Shown: positions 26,801-35,736 of the stretch, piece by piece
Layout of the letters: every line of letters starts with the position of its first letter
How positions within the stretch are numbered: position 1 is the first letter of the stretch
Translations under genes and position numbers: made by a program
Virus record (IMG/VR): IMGVR_UViG_3300050821_004076
Span: 1-51,254 of that record
DNA length: 51,254 bases
Reading direction: 5' to 3' (one strand)
From: a virus
Notes under the pieces: model-generated
The model's database searches: none
What the model saw: only the letters and a program-made list of their open reading frames with translations
Told to the model about the DNA's origin: nothing

Positions 26801-29800
26801 GAAACGACAAAGCCCACCATCAAGGTCGGTGACGACATCACCTTTACCGACTTCTCCGGCAAGGAGCGCAAGGGCAAGGTGAAGGGTCTCAAGCCCAACG
26901 GCCAGCCCATCGTCCTCACAGAGAGCGGCCACAGGACCCCCGTACCACTGGACAAGATCAAAGTCAATGAGCCAGTTGTAGCCCAGCCAACGGTCGAGGC
27001 AGAACAACCAGTTAACGGCGAAGTGGAAGAGGCGAGTCCCGTTGAGCCGAAATCTGTCCAGTCAGAGAAGCCACTCAGCGCAGCGGATCGTTTCAAGAAA
27101 GCACAGCAGGCAAAGACCGACAAGTTCCTCGATGAGAACGGCAGATCGCCAGACGGGACTATCATCACCCGGCGTCAACGGATGGATCAGCGCCTTGCGG
27201 ATGGTTGGAAAGTCGCCGTCGAGGATGTGAAGGACGATGCTGCCATCGCTCGCATCAAGCGCGAGATGGAGCAGATGATGCGCGGCCACAGCGGCTACGG
27301 TCCACCGGCCAATGAAAACCACCCCGACAGGATCAAGTACAACGCGCTCAAGAAGCAGTTGGCCGACGGCCCCAAGACCAAGCAGTACAGTATCAGCGAC
27401 GGTAAGGGCGAAGAGAGGATCATCACCAAGACCGAGTACGACTACGCGCTGAGCAAGGAGAAGCCGCATCCTGCGGAAGAACTGCAACTGGAGCGCAGTC
27501 TGCCGGAGTCGGAATCAAGGTTATGGAAGAAGTTCAAAGCGGCGTATCCCGACGCAAAGCTCTCCGATGTCCTCGCCATAGCCGAAGCCGAGAAACGGGT
27601 TGACAAGGCTACCACGCCCACGCTGGCCCACTTCGCGGAGGCCATACAGTACGAGGCGCAAGGCGGTCTCCAGCAGTCCATCGACAAGACTGAGACGAGC
27701 TTCATCACTGGCACCAAGGGAGAGAAGATCGACCGTAGCGAACCGACGCGCGCTAGGATTCGCCAGATACAGGAGGAGATGGGCGGTGCCAATCCTGCCG
27801 CAGAGAGCAAGCCGGAGGCTGCGGCAGAACCGGAGAAGCCAGCAATCAGCACAAAGCCGACAGCGACGATGTCTGAGGATGAACTGCGCGCAGAGTTGGC
27901 GGAGATCGACAAGTTCACACATCCGCTATACGGCCAACTGGAGAAGATGGGGGAGGATGCTTTCACCGAGAAGACTGCCAAATACACTCCAGAAGCGCAG
28001 ATTATCGATGATCAGATCAAGCCATACGCGCGTCGCGCGGAGTTCTTGCGCACTGAAATCAAAGACCACGAGCGGAAGGCGCAAAACGAAAAGAACTGGG
28101 CAGCGACAGCGAAGCGTGTTGCTGAGGCTCCAGTCTTCCAACGCCGCAACGGATGGGAGATTGTCAAAGACGGCGGGAACTACGTCCTGCGGGACCCGAA
28201 CACCAAAGAAGAGGTCTACACCGGGCATTTGGAACGGGCGCGAACGGTAGCCGACGAGTCCAAGCCTGAAGCACCAGCGCAACCCGAGAAGCCTGCCGAG
28301 CCAGCCGCAGGACTGAAGACCTACGAGGCAGAAGTCTCAAAATTCGCTGGCGACCCCAATCCCAAAGTCCTCACAGTCCAAGCCGAGAATCGCCGTCACG
28401 CCGAACAGTTGCTGGCGGAGCAGAACCCGGGCATGAGGATCGGCAGCGCCGGAAGAGTGGCGGAGGCTGCACCAGCAGAGCCGCATAAGTCAACTGAAAA
28501 TGAGCCGGTCAAGTCGGCTTTCACAGGTCCGTATCCCGAAGCCGCAAAGGGTGAGACAGAGGCGCAATTTTACGAGCGATTGGCGGGACGCGAAGCCTAT
28601 GAGGTAACCCGACCAGACTTCATGCGGTACGCCGCTTACGAATATCTGGCTGGGGGAGAGCGCCGAGACAAATTGATCTCGCAGCACATGGGAACCGACG
28701 CAGGACGCCATGAAACCCACGAGAGGGCGGTCAAGGAAGCCTTGGCGGCTGGCAAGCATGTCCCGCCAGAAGTTCTGGCAGGCTACCCCGAACTTGGACC
28801 GAAGCCACAGGCCGCGCCTGTAGAGACTCCGAAGCCTGAGCCATTGCCGTCTTCCGCCACTCCGCAGGAGGCCTACGACGCCGCAGTCGATGCCTACAAG
28901 CAACGCACTCCCGCAGCCGACCAGAACGGCTACAACGTCGTCCTGAACGGGCTAGGCGCATATCTGGAACACGAAGGAATGAAGCCGCGCACCGAAAACG
29001 TCGAGAAGGTCAGAGGAACCGGTGCGTCCCCCTTGTTGTGGGAACTGTCCAGCCTGTTCCATTCGCCGTTGGCCGGGGCCAAGGGCACAGAGAGACTTGA
29101 AGAGCTTGGCAAGCAAATGGATTACATGGTGAAGCCGTCGACGGGGCCGACGCATTATGCTCTCTCTTCGACCCACGCCCGGGATACTCATTGGCACTTT
29201 GATGAAAAGTACACCGCAAAGTCGATGCGGGACTACTACGAAGGCGAGTTCGACAAGGACATTTCTGGCTTCGAACAGGGAGCCGAAATCCTGCGGCGCA
29301 AGGCAGAAATCGTCAAGGCTCTGATCGGAGAGACGGACAACACGAAGGCGGCTGAAGCCGAGGCTGACAGACTCGACAAGGTCATTGCAGGCGAGCGTGA
29401 GTATGCCCAGAGCCAGATCGCCAAGGCTGAGAAGAAAGAAGCCACAGAGAAGGCCGCCGAGGAACGGATGCCGATCACGCGCGCGGAACACGTTCGTAAC
29501 CTCGACGATGTCCGTCTTAAACCCAAGGAAGCGTGGAATAAGGGACGGCTCTACACCTTCAAGTCGAAGGGTGCGGACTGGATCAGTGACGGGCATACCG
29601 CATTCCGCCCCGATCTTGCAGCGGGAAAAGCGGGGCAGAAAGCAATTCCGAAGTCTGAGCCAGAAGGCGTCGTCAGTCAGATGCCAGAAGACGCTCTGAA
29701 AACAGTCACGCCCAAGAAGACCGAACGCGATCCGATGGAGTTCCTCGGTGTCGTCAGTGGCGAGAAAGCCGATCAGGCCTACTTCGCCCTGCCTGACGAA

Positions 29801-32725
29801 GAAGTCATCACCTTCAACGCACACAAGGTGAGGATGCTGCAAAACATCTTCGGCAAGGATGTTAAGTGGCGTGGCAAAGATGCGAAGTCGGCTGTGGTTC
29901 TTGAGAAGGACGGGCAGGACGCGGCTATCCTGATGCCGATGCGAAACCCGGAACCCATCGACATACCAACCGCACGCAAGACGTTGGCCGCAGGAGGATA
30001 CAAACCCGCGAAAGAGCAGCCGGAATCGGAAGGCCGATACGATCCAAGCAGCACTCTAAGCTTCCTCGGTATGGCTGCCCTTGATCCACTCGCAACGAAG
30101 CTGCTCCAGCCAGCCGTCGACTACACCAAGAAAGCCGCTGTCGGCACATTCAAGGAACTGGTCCGCGCGGCCGGCAAGACGGGAACCTCGGCTAAGAATA
30201 TGGGCAAAGAGATCGTTGGGGCCCTCTATCCCGCCGCTTTGGCAGGCAAGGAAGCCAAGGACATCATGGGGTCAGCGCTGGGAGAACCGGCCCTCCGTCT
30301 GTTCGAAGCCGGCAACTTCCTCCATGGCGTCGACAAGATGTTTGAGTCCATGCCGCAGGACGAGCAGACCGCCTTCATCGCCCGGTGGGAAGCAGGCGAG
30401 GACCAGCCCAACCCCGACCTCCAGCAGGCGCAGGAGATGCTTGAGTCCGTTCTCGAGCAGCAGAGACTCAGGGAGCAGGAAGCCATCAACCTCGACCGCA
30501 AGAGCGGGATGGAGATTGAACTGTCGAACAAGGCCGACTACTTCCCGCACCGGTGGAGAGTGGCGCCGGGACGCGGAGCCCCTCCGACCGAGGACGAGCA
30601 GATTCAGAACCTCGGCGCGTACAGCCGGAGACCGTTCGAAGGGTCGAAGGCCTTTATGAAGCAGCAGCGCTACACCTACGCTGAGGCCATTGAGGCCGGC
30701 GCGCAGCCGATAGGCAACCCGGTCAAGCAGGTCCTGCAGCGGCTCCAGGAGGGAGCCAAGTTCGTGGGAGCCCGCTGGGCGTGGCACAACTTCAAGGACC
30801 AGGGACTCGCTGTATTCCTCAAGCGGGGCAAGTCGATGCCTGTTGGCTTCTCGTCTGTCGAGGACAAGAGCGCGAACGTGTGGCGCATCATCCAGTCGAC
30901 CGAGGAGACCCCGACGGGAGAGAACAGGAAGTACCCCGTCCAGACCGGCCGCTGGATTATGCAGGACAATGCAGCAAAGCTCCTGAACAACTACCTATCG
31001 AAGGACCACATCCGCGCCTCGAACGTGGGCAACGGACTCATCAAGCTCAAGAACTTCACCACCGAGATTCGGCTCGCCATCTCCGCTTTCCACTGGCTCT
31101 ACATCACGACCGAGAACTACGCCTCCGCGATCAGCTCGGGAATCGACCAGGCGTACAACCAGGGAGTCCGCGGCAGCGACCCGACCAAGTTGAGCGCGGG
31201 ACTCGGACAGTTGGCGCGTAGCATCCTGGCGCCGTTCACCGCCATCAAGCGCGGCGGGCAGATCATCCAGTACGCGCGGAACCCTGACGAGTTCATCGAC
31301 TCTCCCGAGGGCCGCAAGTTCATCGAGATGTATCCCGACATGCCGAAGCTGCTCGACCTCCTGTTCCGTGGAGGCCTGCGGTGGGACATCGCCGGCACGT
31401 TCAAGCAGTCGTTTGGAGACCATGCCATCGAAGCGTGGAAGGATGGCGAACTGGGCAAAGGCATCGCCAAGTTGGCTCCGTGGCTGGCTCACGTCATCGC
31501 CCAGCCGCTCTTCGAGCACTACATCCCCAGGTCGAAGTGGTCCTTCGCCGTCGAGATGCTGTCGCAGAAGCTCGCGCAGAACTCGCAGGCCATCGCCGAC
31601 GGGACCAAGACGGAGATCGAGATTGCGCGCGACGTCTCTGAAACGACCGACAACCGCTTTGGAGAGTTCAACTGGGACTCGCTCTATCTGAATAACTCGC
31701 TCAGGACAGGACTCCAGTTCTTCTTCCGCTCCGCTACGTGGAAACTCGGGTCCTGGCGCGGACTCGCGCAAGCAGGCAAGGAAGTGGGTCAGGGACTCGC
31801 TGGATCGCTGAAGCCGGCAAACTTTGGCGACAACATGGCTGCCAAGGTGGCCGAGGAGTATCCGACGGCAGGACTTGGCAGGAAAGCCCTGGCGAGGCTC
31901 CCTGAGTTGGGAGCAAACGCGAACTGGATCGTCTCGATGGGACTGGTAGTGGCGATGCTTGGCAGCACATTCTCGGTCTTGATGACGCACAAATCCCCGT
32001 GGGAGTGGGGCAAAGAAGATTCGAAAACTAACGGTCACTCGGTAGTTGTGAACGCGGCTCTCGAAGCCATGCACCCTCGCACAGGCATGGTCGACGCGCA
32101 CGGCCAGCCGGTCAGGCTCTCGTTCCCGACAGGACTCAAGGACTACGAGCATGCGATAGAGACTCCCGGGCATTACTTCAAGGGGTCCATGTCCGACATT
32201 GCTGGTGGAGCATGGGACACCCTTGCCAATCGGGACTTCTACGAGAACTACGTCTACAACCCGAACGATCCAATCACCACGGAGTTGATGCAGGGGTTCG
32301 CCTACAACGTCAAACAGGAAGCTGTGCCGATGTCGTTCGCCAACTACATGCAGGCTCCCAAGGACGAATCGATTGCCGAGAAGCTCCTGCGCACGACGGG
32401 CATGGTTGGCGGAGCGCCGAAGTTCCTCGATCGCAGCCACGCTCTGTCTGAGGCTCTGGCGGAGCGTAGGCCGCATACGCCTATGACTCCGGAGCAGAAG
32501 GCCGAGATGGACTACAAGCGGGAGCATCCGACCCACGGCCAGATCAGAAGGGCCATCAAGGACAAGAACCTCGACTACCTCGACAGGATCGTGAAGTACG
32601 AGATGTCCTATCCCGAGGCCAAAGCGATCTACGACGACCCCAGCCTGACCCCTGAAGAGCGCAGGACTCTGGGACCGATCATAAGGCGCAAGCAGGTCGA
32701 TGCCATTCGTGCAGCGAGACGGTGA
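23831..32725 (+). CDS. Giant polyvalent-type internal protein with 2H phosphoesterase domain
   Basis: A 2964-residue protein. AGGAG lies eight bases before ATG 23831. The N-terminal 750 residues are Pro/Ala/Gln-rich with a long Lys/Glu coiled coil near 535-600. Residues about 810-970 form a 2H phosphoesterase domain with both HxT motifs, H845-x-T847 and H925-x-T927. A KOW/SH3-like module lies near 995-1045. A polyvalent-protein motif, AGKHVPPEVLAGYPEL, is near 1639. The long helical C-terminal third has a possible membrane helix near 2694-2717. Polyvalent proteins are injected with phage DNA and protect it early. 2H enzymes cleave cyclic or 2'-5' phosphodiesters, and phage Acb1 of this fold destroys CBASS signals. 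The domain's substrate here is inferred. Confidence 0.8.
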   Translation: METATPTDLQQGDFETEGAGQAPVSSAPVSLSDGDFETDSGQQQGPVNPYAKMKAQGVREGWMPGQAEREGFDQATQSTPLDTSSASGFAGSVGKNLVAGGLRLLAPVTHPLRTAAGLARTVQAGMGDVGAQYDVGLGIVAPFIGKPGGEAVANIPTAVAALAGLRGAGPAVEAGEAAEAGTADAGAFAKPATPPEIPAAPSAGGGGGPQAGAQPGGWLEPSTEGPTGALQPKPPGPQTQTAGGGPGNITLELHPTPQGSSTPLLDQIVSTWEKNGSGTATPPPSTFVQQAWGALKDAVTKSGQTAAAAADVPKAEASQAASSSLDAIAEQYQASQQPGSTVPPPTPVQVGQSYIKSVLAGIDPRAAAAALGMTPQHQEQSHVGYFFVPNALGSMVPPSPPPAGPPQPPPAPDAASQQAQAQAQTVAEAAARAQQQATQAAQIAAGVPPPKPATVPLPLGMAHGAVNQQTVDGAGQIIRSMPPVQQPAAIREAVGNLAKWMFDTKTVVGPDGKVVNVDSQKAAQTEAVSLINAEIDRQNEQAKAQQDAQNEAAEQAKKVQEEAQKKAAKEAEANAKTVKEEREAALNPEKTPEGEAGVPVVEIPETRAVQLARAALQAAPKGLTGEQMDAVIRKTAAVTTGVRKRLVEEEIKRRAHKGEDHAQTGMMGQPAAPGQDRESLQEWADAVREGKHPFMHVPKQSDFRPAGLDKANGFAMTVVKGAQDPSFDGRYYHPKKVKAKDVVTAASGPEPQKALDTLFQPHMPPVQVEPDEVEEEKPSSKPEPDKETKPAEAETEKPETETVHKYGNTQADIPPDSDAGKALAKLRAQIDPADLMGDGLVEDSHITVRYGIKDEEFDGIRAYLEKQTPFEARLGKSMSFPPSEHSEGAAPIVVNVTSPDLKRMEREIDQHGNFAERSFPQYVPHVTVAYVKPEAAGKYTGYSDAEGKTFTVKSVSISKRDGTIEEVQLKGKPAKEPVIKLAPEGNKTTPETTKPTIKVGDDITFTDFSGKERKGKVKGLKPNGQPIVLTESGHRTPVPLDKIKVNEPVVAQPTVEAEQPVNGEVEEASPVEPKSVQSEKPLSAADRFKKAQQAKTDKFLDENGRSPDGTIITRRQRMDQRLADGWKVAVEDVKDDAAIARIKREMEQMMRGHSGYGPPANENHPDRIKYNALKKQLADGPKTKQYSISDGKGEERIITKTEYDYALSKEKPHPAEELQLERSLPESESRLWKKFKAAYPDAKLSDVLAIAEAEKRVDKATTPTLAHFAEAIQYEAQGGLQQSIDKTETSFITGTKGEKIDRSEPTRARIRQIQEEMGGANPAAESKPEAAAEPEKPAISTKPTATMSEDELRAELAEIDKFTHPLYGQLEKMGEDAFTEKTAKYTPEAQIIDDQIKPYARRAEFLRTEIKDHERKAQNEKNWAATAKRVAEAPVFQRRNGWEIVKDGGNYVLRDPNTKEEVYTGHLERARTVADESKPEAPAQPEKPAEPAAGLKTYEAEVSKFAGDPNPKVLTVQAENRRHAEQLLAEQNPGMRIGSAGRVAEAAPAEPHKSTENEPVKSAFTGPYPEAAKGETEAQFYERLAGREAYEVTRPDFMRYAAYEYLAGGERRDKLISQHMGTDAGRHETHERAVKEALAAGKHVPPEVLAGYPELGPKPQAAPVETPKPEPLPSSATPQEAYDAAVDAYKQRTPAADQNGYNVVLNGLGAYLEHEGMKPRTENVEKVRGTGASPLLWELSSLFHSPLAGAKGTERLEELGKQMDYMVKPSTGPTHYALSSTHARDTHWHFDEKYTAKSMRDYYEGEFDKDISGFEQGAEILRRKAEIVKALIGETDNTKAAEAEADRLDKVIAGEREYAQSQIAKAEKKEATEKAAEERMPITRAEHVRNLDDVRLKPKEAWNKGRLYTFKSKGADWISDGHTAFRPDLAAGKAGQKAIPKSEPEGVVSQMPEDALKTVTPKKTERDPMEFLGVVSGEKADQAYFALPDEEVITFNAHKVRMLQNIFGKDVKWRGKDAKSAVVLEKDGQDAAILMPMRNPEPIDIPTARKTLAAGGYKPAKEQPESEGRYDPSSTLSFLGMAALDPLATKLLQPAVDYTKKAAVGTFKELVRAAGKTGTSAKNMGKEIVGALYPAALAGKEAKDIMGSALGEPALRLFEAGNFLHGVDKMFESMPQDEQTAFIARWEAGEDQPNPDLQQAQEMLESVLEQQRLREQEAINLDRKSGMEIELSNKADYFPHRWRVAPGRGAPPTEDEQIQNLGAYSRRPFEGSKAFMKQQRYTYAEAIEAGAQPIGNPVKQVLQRLQEGAKFVGARWAWHNFKDQGLAVFLKRGKSMPVGFSSVEDKSANVWRIIQSTEETPTGENRKYPVQTGRWIMQDNAAKLLNNYLSKDHIRASNVGNGLIKLKNFTTEIRLAISAFHWLYITTENYASAISSGIDQAYNQGVRGSDPTKLSAGLGQLARSILAPFTAIKRGGQIIQYARNPDEFIDSPEGRKFIEMYPDMPKLLDLLFRGGLRWDIAGTFKQSFGDHAIEAWKDGELGKGIAKLAPWLAHVIAQPLFEHYIPRSKWSFAVEMLSQKLAQNSQAIADGTKTEIEIARDVSETTDNRFGEFNWDSLYLNNSLRTGLQFFFRSATWKLGSWRGLAQAGKEVGQGLAGSLKPANFGDNMAAKVAEEYPTAGLGRKALARLPELGANANWIVSMGLVVAMLGSTFSVLMTHKSPWEWGKEDSKTNGHSVVVNAALEAMHPRTGMVDAHGQPVRLSFPTGLKDYEHAIETPGHYFKGSMSDIAGGAWDTLANRDFYENYVYNPNDPITTELMQGFAYNVKQEAVPMSFANYMQAPKDESIAEKLLRTTGMVGGAPKFLDRSHALSEALAERRPHTPMTPEQKAEMDYKREHPTHGQIRRAIKDKNLDYLDRIVKYEMSYPEAKAIYDDPSLTPEERRTLGPIIRRKQVDAIRAARR

Positions 32726-32845
32726 GTGGTTTAGGGATATAGACAGTACGCGGCTTCCCCCGGCAGATATAGGGTGAGAACCGTCCCGCGTGGAAATAGC
32801 TGTCAGTGTCTTGAGTCCAAAGCCAATCAGCTTAGTATTTTGACC

Positions 32846-33055
32846 CTATGAAAGGTCTGCCATTCGACCGGGACGTAGCCGCGATTCTGGCATCAAGTAG
32901 CCAGCCGTTGCCCGGTTTTCGCTGTGGTTCGGATTCATCTCTGCCTCTGTGAGTACACTGTCTTGCTCAAGCGGCCCGTTGTTTTCTGGGATCAGGAGTG
33001 CCGCGAACCAACCCGCACGGTCAGATGAAAATTCATAGACCGGCTCGCTATTACC
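32846..33055 (-). pseudogene. Possible frameshifted gene remnant
   Basis: An open antisense frame of about 69 codons without a start codon. It contains a protein-like stretch (VYEFSSDRAGWFAALLIPE), and another frame just upstream contains SGVCYSIPAEVIAS, as if one gene had been broken by a frameshift near 33050. Base use by codon position looks coding, but no family is recognised. Confidence 0.22.
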
Positions 33056-33103
33056 TCAGCGGGGATAGAGTAGCAGACGCCAGATTTGGTGTACCCTGAA
33101 TGA

Positions 33104-33172
33104 GCGGGGTGAGGCCAACACCCCAAGTCGCCCGCTAAGACCTCAGCAATCTCTGCCCGCGACTCACCCCGC
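33104..33172 (+). promoter_or_regulatory. Mutually exclusive hairpins upstream of terminase
   Basis: GGGGTG (33106-33111) can pair with CACCCC (33119-33124) in a tight hairpin. It can instead pair, as part of the perfect 10-mer GCGGGGTGAG (33104-33113), with CTCACCCCGC (33163-33172). The two structures exclude each other, as in attenuators. A protein operator is an alternative reading. Confidence 0.45.
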
Positions 33173-33204
33173 GTCTAAATCTCCTCCCAATTACAATCGA
33201 GTCC

Positions 33205-33768
33205 ATGCCAGAACTACCGCCAATGCCCAAGCGTGTGACCAACAAGAAGAAGCCCAGCATCAAGGCCTACTGCCCTCCGGACCTGCGCAAGAAGCAGGAG
33301 AAGCAGATCAAGGACCTCGACCTCGCCTCGGCCCGTCTCACCATCGACCAGATTGTTTGCATCATCTCTGGAGTCAAGTTCGGTGTGGAAACGGCCGCCC
33401 TCCGACTGGGATGGACCGTCGAGCAGGTTGAAGCGGAGCTGCACAAGCCCGAATGCGAGTTCACCATCAAGATGATGCGGGACATGCTCATCACTGAGAT
33501 TGTCAGGACTGAAGTCCGAGCCCTGCGGAAGAAGGTCATCAACCGGCCTACGATCGAGGAGCGGCTACTCGACCTCGCCTATCTGGACCCATCCGAGACC
33601 AAGGGATCGATCGAGGGTCAGGTCAAAGCGCTGAAGGCCCTCGGTGACCTGTTCGGCCACGCCAAGGAAGCGAACCCGTTGCAGGGCAAGAGCAACGAGG
33701 AGCTGGAGGAGCTTGTGCTTCGCGGCGCCAAGGTCCTTGAAGGTGGCAAAGCTTCACCGGTCCAGTAA
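33205..33768 (+). CDS. Terminase small subunit candidate
   Basis: A 187-residue protein directly upstream of the terminase large subunit. The N-terminus is Lys/Pro-rich. A helix-turn-helix-like segment, FGVETAALRLGWTVEQVEAEL, lies near residues 59-80. It is followed by long charged helices suited to oligomerisation. Small subunits recognise the packaging site and feed DNA to the large subunit. No ribosome site precedes ATG 33205. A TACAAT box ends nine bases upstream, so the mRNA may start at or near the ATG. The assignment depends on position, size and the DNA-binding segment, since small subunits have little sequence conservation. Confidence 0.65.
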   Translation: MPELPPMPKRVTNKKKPSIKAYCPPDLRKKQEKQIKDLDLASARLTIDQIVCIISGVKFGVETAALRLGWTVEQVEAELHKPECEFTIKMMRDMLITEIVRTEVRALRKKVINRPTIEERLLDLAYLDPSETKGSIEGQVKALKALGDLFGHAKEANPLQGKSNEELEELVLRGAKVLEGGKASPVQ

Positions 33769-33783
33769 AGGGTCCTGCCGTAT

Positions 33784-34548
33784 ATGGCCAACTTCACCGA
33801 AGAGCAGGAAGCCACCCTCCGCCGTGCAGCGCTGGCGTCGCTCATTCTCGAGCAGCGGCAGGAGGAGTTCGACAGGGCCCGCAGGACTGAAAACAAGCTC
33901 TCCGACGTAGAGGAGAAGGCAGTAGCCGAGAAGGTGCGGGAAGCGACGTCGAGCGCCTGGCACTGGGCACGTCACTACACCAAGACGTACAACCAGCACT
34001 GGAGAGAGCAGGGCAGGACCACTCCGTACGAGCCATTCCCAGACTGGGAGTTCTTTCCGATTGTGATGGAGGAGCTTGAGGATGACTCGGAGCGGGTCAA
34101 GGTATTCGAGAAGTCCCGCGACATGATGGTGACCTGGATCATCACCGCCTACTTCACATTCGAGTGCATGCTGGTTCCTGAGCGAGAAGTCATCGTACAG
34201 ACCATGACGGACCTCAAAGGCAACCAGGTCATCGACTACGCCAAGCACCTCTACCAGTCTCAACCTCAGTTCCTGCGGGACAAGTTCAAATTGCCCAAGC
34301 CGATCGAGAAGCAGGCCAACAACGAGTTCCTCGTGGGGTCGAGCAAGATTTGGGCTATCCCGTCGGGACAAGGCAAGATCAGGTCCTACCATCCGTGGGG
34401 AGTCTTCTCGGACGAGACAGCTTTCCAGCCTGAGGCGGGAATAGCTTATGACGAAGCCCGGGCCGGCGGCGTGAAGAAGATCGTCCTCAACTCAACGGTG
34501 GCAATGAGTTGGTTTTGGGACTTCTGCCACGACGCTGAGTTGGTATAA
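33784..34548 (+). CDS. Terminase large subunit, ATPase part (split gene)
   Basis: The packaging motor ATPase, 254 residues. The Walker A-type segment KSRDMMVTW (110-118) lacks the usual Gly-Lys but sits where large terminases have their SRxxG[IV][ST]W variant. Walker B is VFSDETA with D210 and E211. The coupling motif KIVLNSTV lies at 232-239. The frame stops at TAA 34546-34548, two codons before an in-frame ATG that opens the nuclease part, and no bases are missing. So one ochre codon separates the two halves of an otherwise intact large subunit. They may work as two chains, by read-through, or the copy may be mutated. Confidence 0.85.
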   Translation: MANFTEEQEATLRRAALASLILEQRQEEFDRARRTENKLSDVEEKAVAEKVREATSSAWHWARHYTKTYNQHWREQGRTTPYEPFPDWEFFPIVMEELEDDSERVKVFEKSRDMMVTWIITAYFTFECMLVPEREVIVQTMTDLKGNQVIDYAKHLYQSQPQFLRDKFKLPKPIEKQANNEFLVGSSKIWAIPSGQGKIRSYHPWGVFSDETAFQPEAGIAYDEARAGGVKKIVLNSTVAMSWFWDFCHDAELV

Positions 34549-34551
34549 ATC

Positions 34552-35736
34552 ATGCAGGAATCCAAGCGACAAACCGCTCTCCGCAAGCTCGACGATGTCC
34601 CGTTTCAGACTCGTGTGCCGGTAATCAGGGGAGTAAACATCAGGCGCACTAAGAAGGGGTTGACGGTCGTCTCACTGCACTATTCCGCAATCCCTTCGCG
34701 GGACCCGGAGACGGTTGAAGGCGCTGAATGGTTCCGTAAAGAGAACAGCGGATACGCCTCACAGGCGATGTGGAAAAAAGAGCAGGAGATGGATGCGACG
34801 GCCACGGGAGGAGAGGCCGTATTCAACTCCGTGTTGGGCGATCCGAGGCTTTATCAGATGGTCGTGATTTCCGATCCTCTATGGTTCCCTGACCCCAGGT
34901 GGGACGTGGTTGCGGGGTTTGACCACGGCGTGACCAACGCGACCTGCCTGATGAAAGGTTACGTCCCGCGGGAGTCATGGGACCCCGTCACCGGTCAGAA
35001 GAACCCCACGGAGCTCTACCTCTGCGGGGAGTACTACAACTATCGGCGGGACGATTGGAGCAACAACGTTGACGAGAACGTTGAAGAGATGAAGAAGATG
35101 CATGACCTTGAGCGTGCACGATGGATTCTCGCTGACCCGTCCATCTTCTACGACCAAGTTGCCGAGGACAAAGGCGCACCGACCAACATCTACCAGACCT
35201 ACAAAAAGAACAACATGTGGAAGATGAGCGCCTACCAAGGGAACCGCTCTGACGTGGCTTTTGTCGAGTGGATCATGTCTGACTACTGGAAAGGCCTGAC
35301 ACGGGGCAGGAAGCCGAGACTCTACATCGTGTGCAGGAATCCAAGCGACCGGCCGCAGCCCGGACTCCACCAGTACGATTGCCCGAATCTGTTGTGGGAA
35401 ATGCGCAGAGCAAAGCGCGTTCAAATGACTAGCAGGCAGCTACTTACACGCAATCCATCTGAGGCTTTAGAGAATAAAAATAACCACGCTTTAGATGTGG
35501 CCAAGCAGATTTCGGGGGCTCTAAGAACGGCTACCGAGATACCACCGTGGGAGGGCGTAGATGCTCAGTTGGAAGCTCTTGATCCCACTACAGCGCAGTT
35601 GAGAGCCCGGTTCCTGATGAGCGATCTGGCGCGGCAAGGCAAGCTCGATCCCCGCACAGGACTCCCGCGCAAAGGAAAAGGGGCTCCGCAGATCGACTTG
35701 CGCAGAGCGCCTGGACTGTACGGACGGAGAGGTTAG
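34552..35736 (+). CDS. Terminase large subunit, nuclease part (split gene)
   Basis: The headful or site-cutting nuclease half, 394 residues, in the same frame as the ATPase half. The RNase H-like acidic residues are visible: D124 in AGFDHG, D195 in WILADPS, and D315 in NNHALDVAK. Start ATG 34552 follows the upstream TAA by three bases; the only ribosome-like sequence is a weak GAG 13 bases upstream, so translation may depend on re-initiation. The C-terminal 60 residues are Arg/Pro-rich. The stop overlaps the stop of the opposing gene. Together with 33784-34548 it makes a 650-residue protein, a normal full length for the family. Confidence 0.85.
   Translation: MQESKRQTALRKLDDVPFQTRVPVIRGVNIRRTKKGLTVVSLHYSAIPSRDPETVEGAEWFRKENSGYASQAMWKKEQEMDATATGGEAVFNSVLGDPRLYQMVVISDPLWFPDPRWDVVAGFDHGVTNATCLMKGYVPRESWDPVTGQKNPTELYLCGEYYNYRRDDWSNNVDENVEEMKKMHDLERARWILADPSIFYDQVAEDKGAPTNIYQTYKKNNMWKMSAYQGNRSDVAFVEWIMSDYWKGLTRGRKPRLYIVCRNPSDRPQPGLHQYDCPNLLWEMRRAKRVQMTSRQLLTRNPSEALENKNNHALDVAKQISGALRTATEIPPWEGVDAQLEALDPTTAQLRARFLMSDLARQGKLDPRTGLPRKGKGAPQIDLRRAPGLYGRRG

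Larger units (their letters stand above)
32726..33204 (+). other. Intergenic region before terminase genes
   Basis: 479 bases without a convincing gene. It holds a six-base inverted repeat (ACGCGG/CCGCGT near 32749 and 32798). It also holds a weak 34-codon frame from ATG 32848, an antisense open frame that may be a gene remnant (32846-33055), and the strong dyads at 33104-33172. A TACAAT box at 33190-33195 ends nine bases before the terminase small subunit ATG. Confidence 0.6.

Noticed and set aside
30995-32536. 513-codon antisense frame
   Set aside because: It is a codon-bias shadow of the giant + strand protein, with Arg/Leu/Val-rich composition and no ribosome site.
32925-32945. T-arm-like sequence GGTTCGGATTC suggesting a tRNA
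   Set aside because: No matching acceptor or anticodon stems are found around it.
34546-34548. Stop-codon reassignment of TAA
   Set aside because: Many genes here end properly at TAA, including the portal, scaffold and capsid genes, so TAA is a normal stop in this genome.
34549-34560. Intein or intron between the terminase halves
   Set aside because: Only one codon separates the two frames. There is no inserted sequence.
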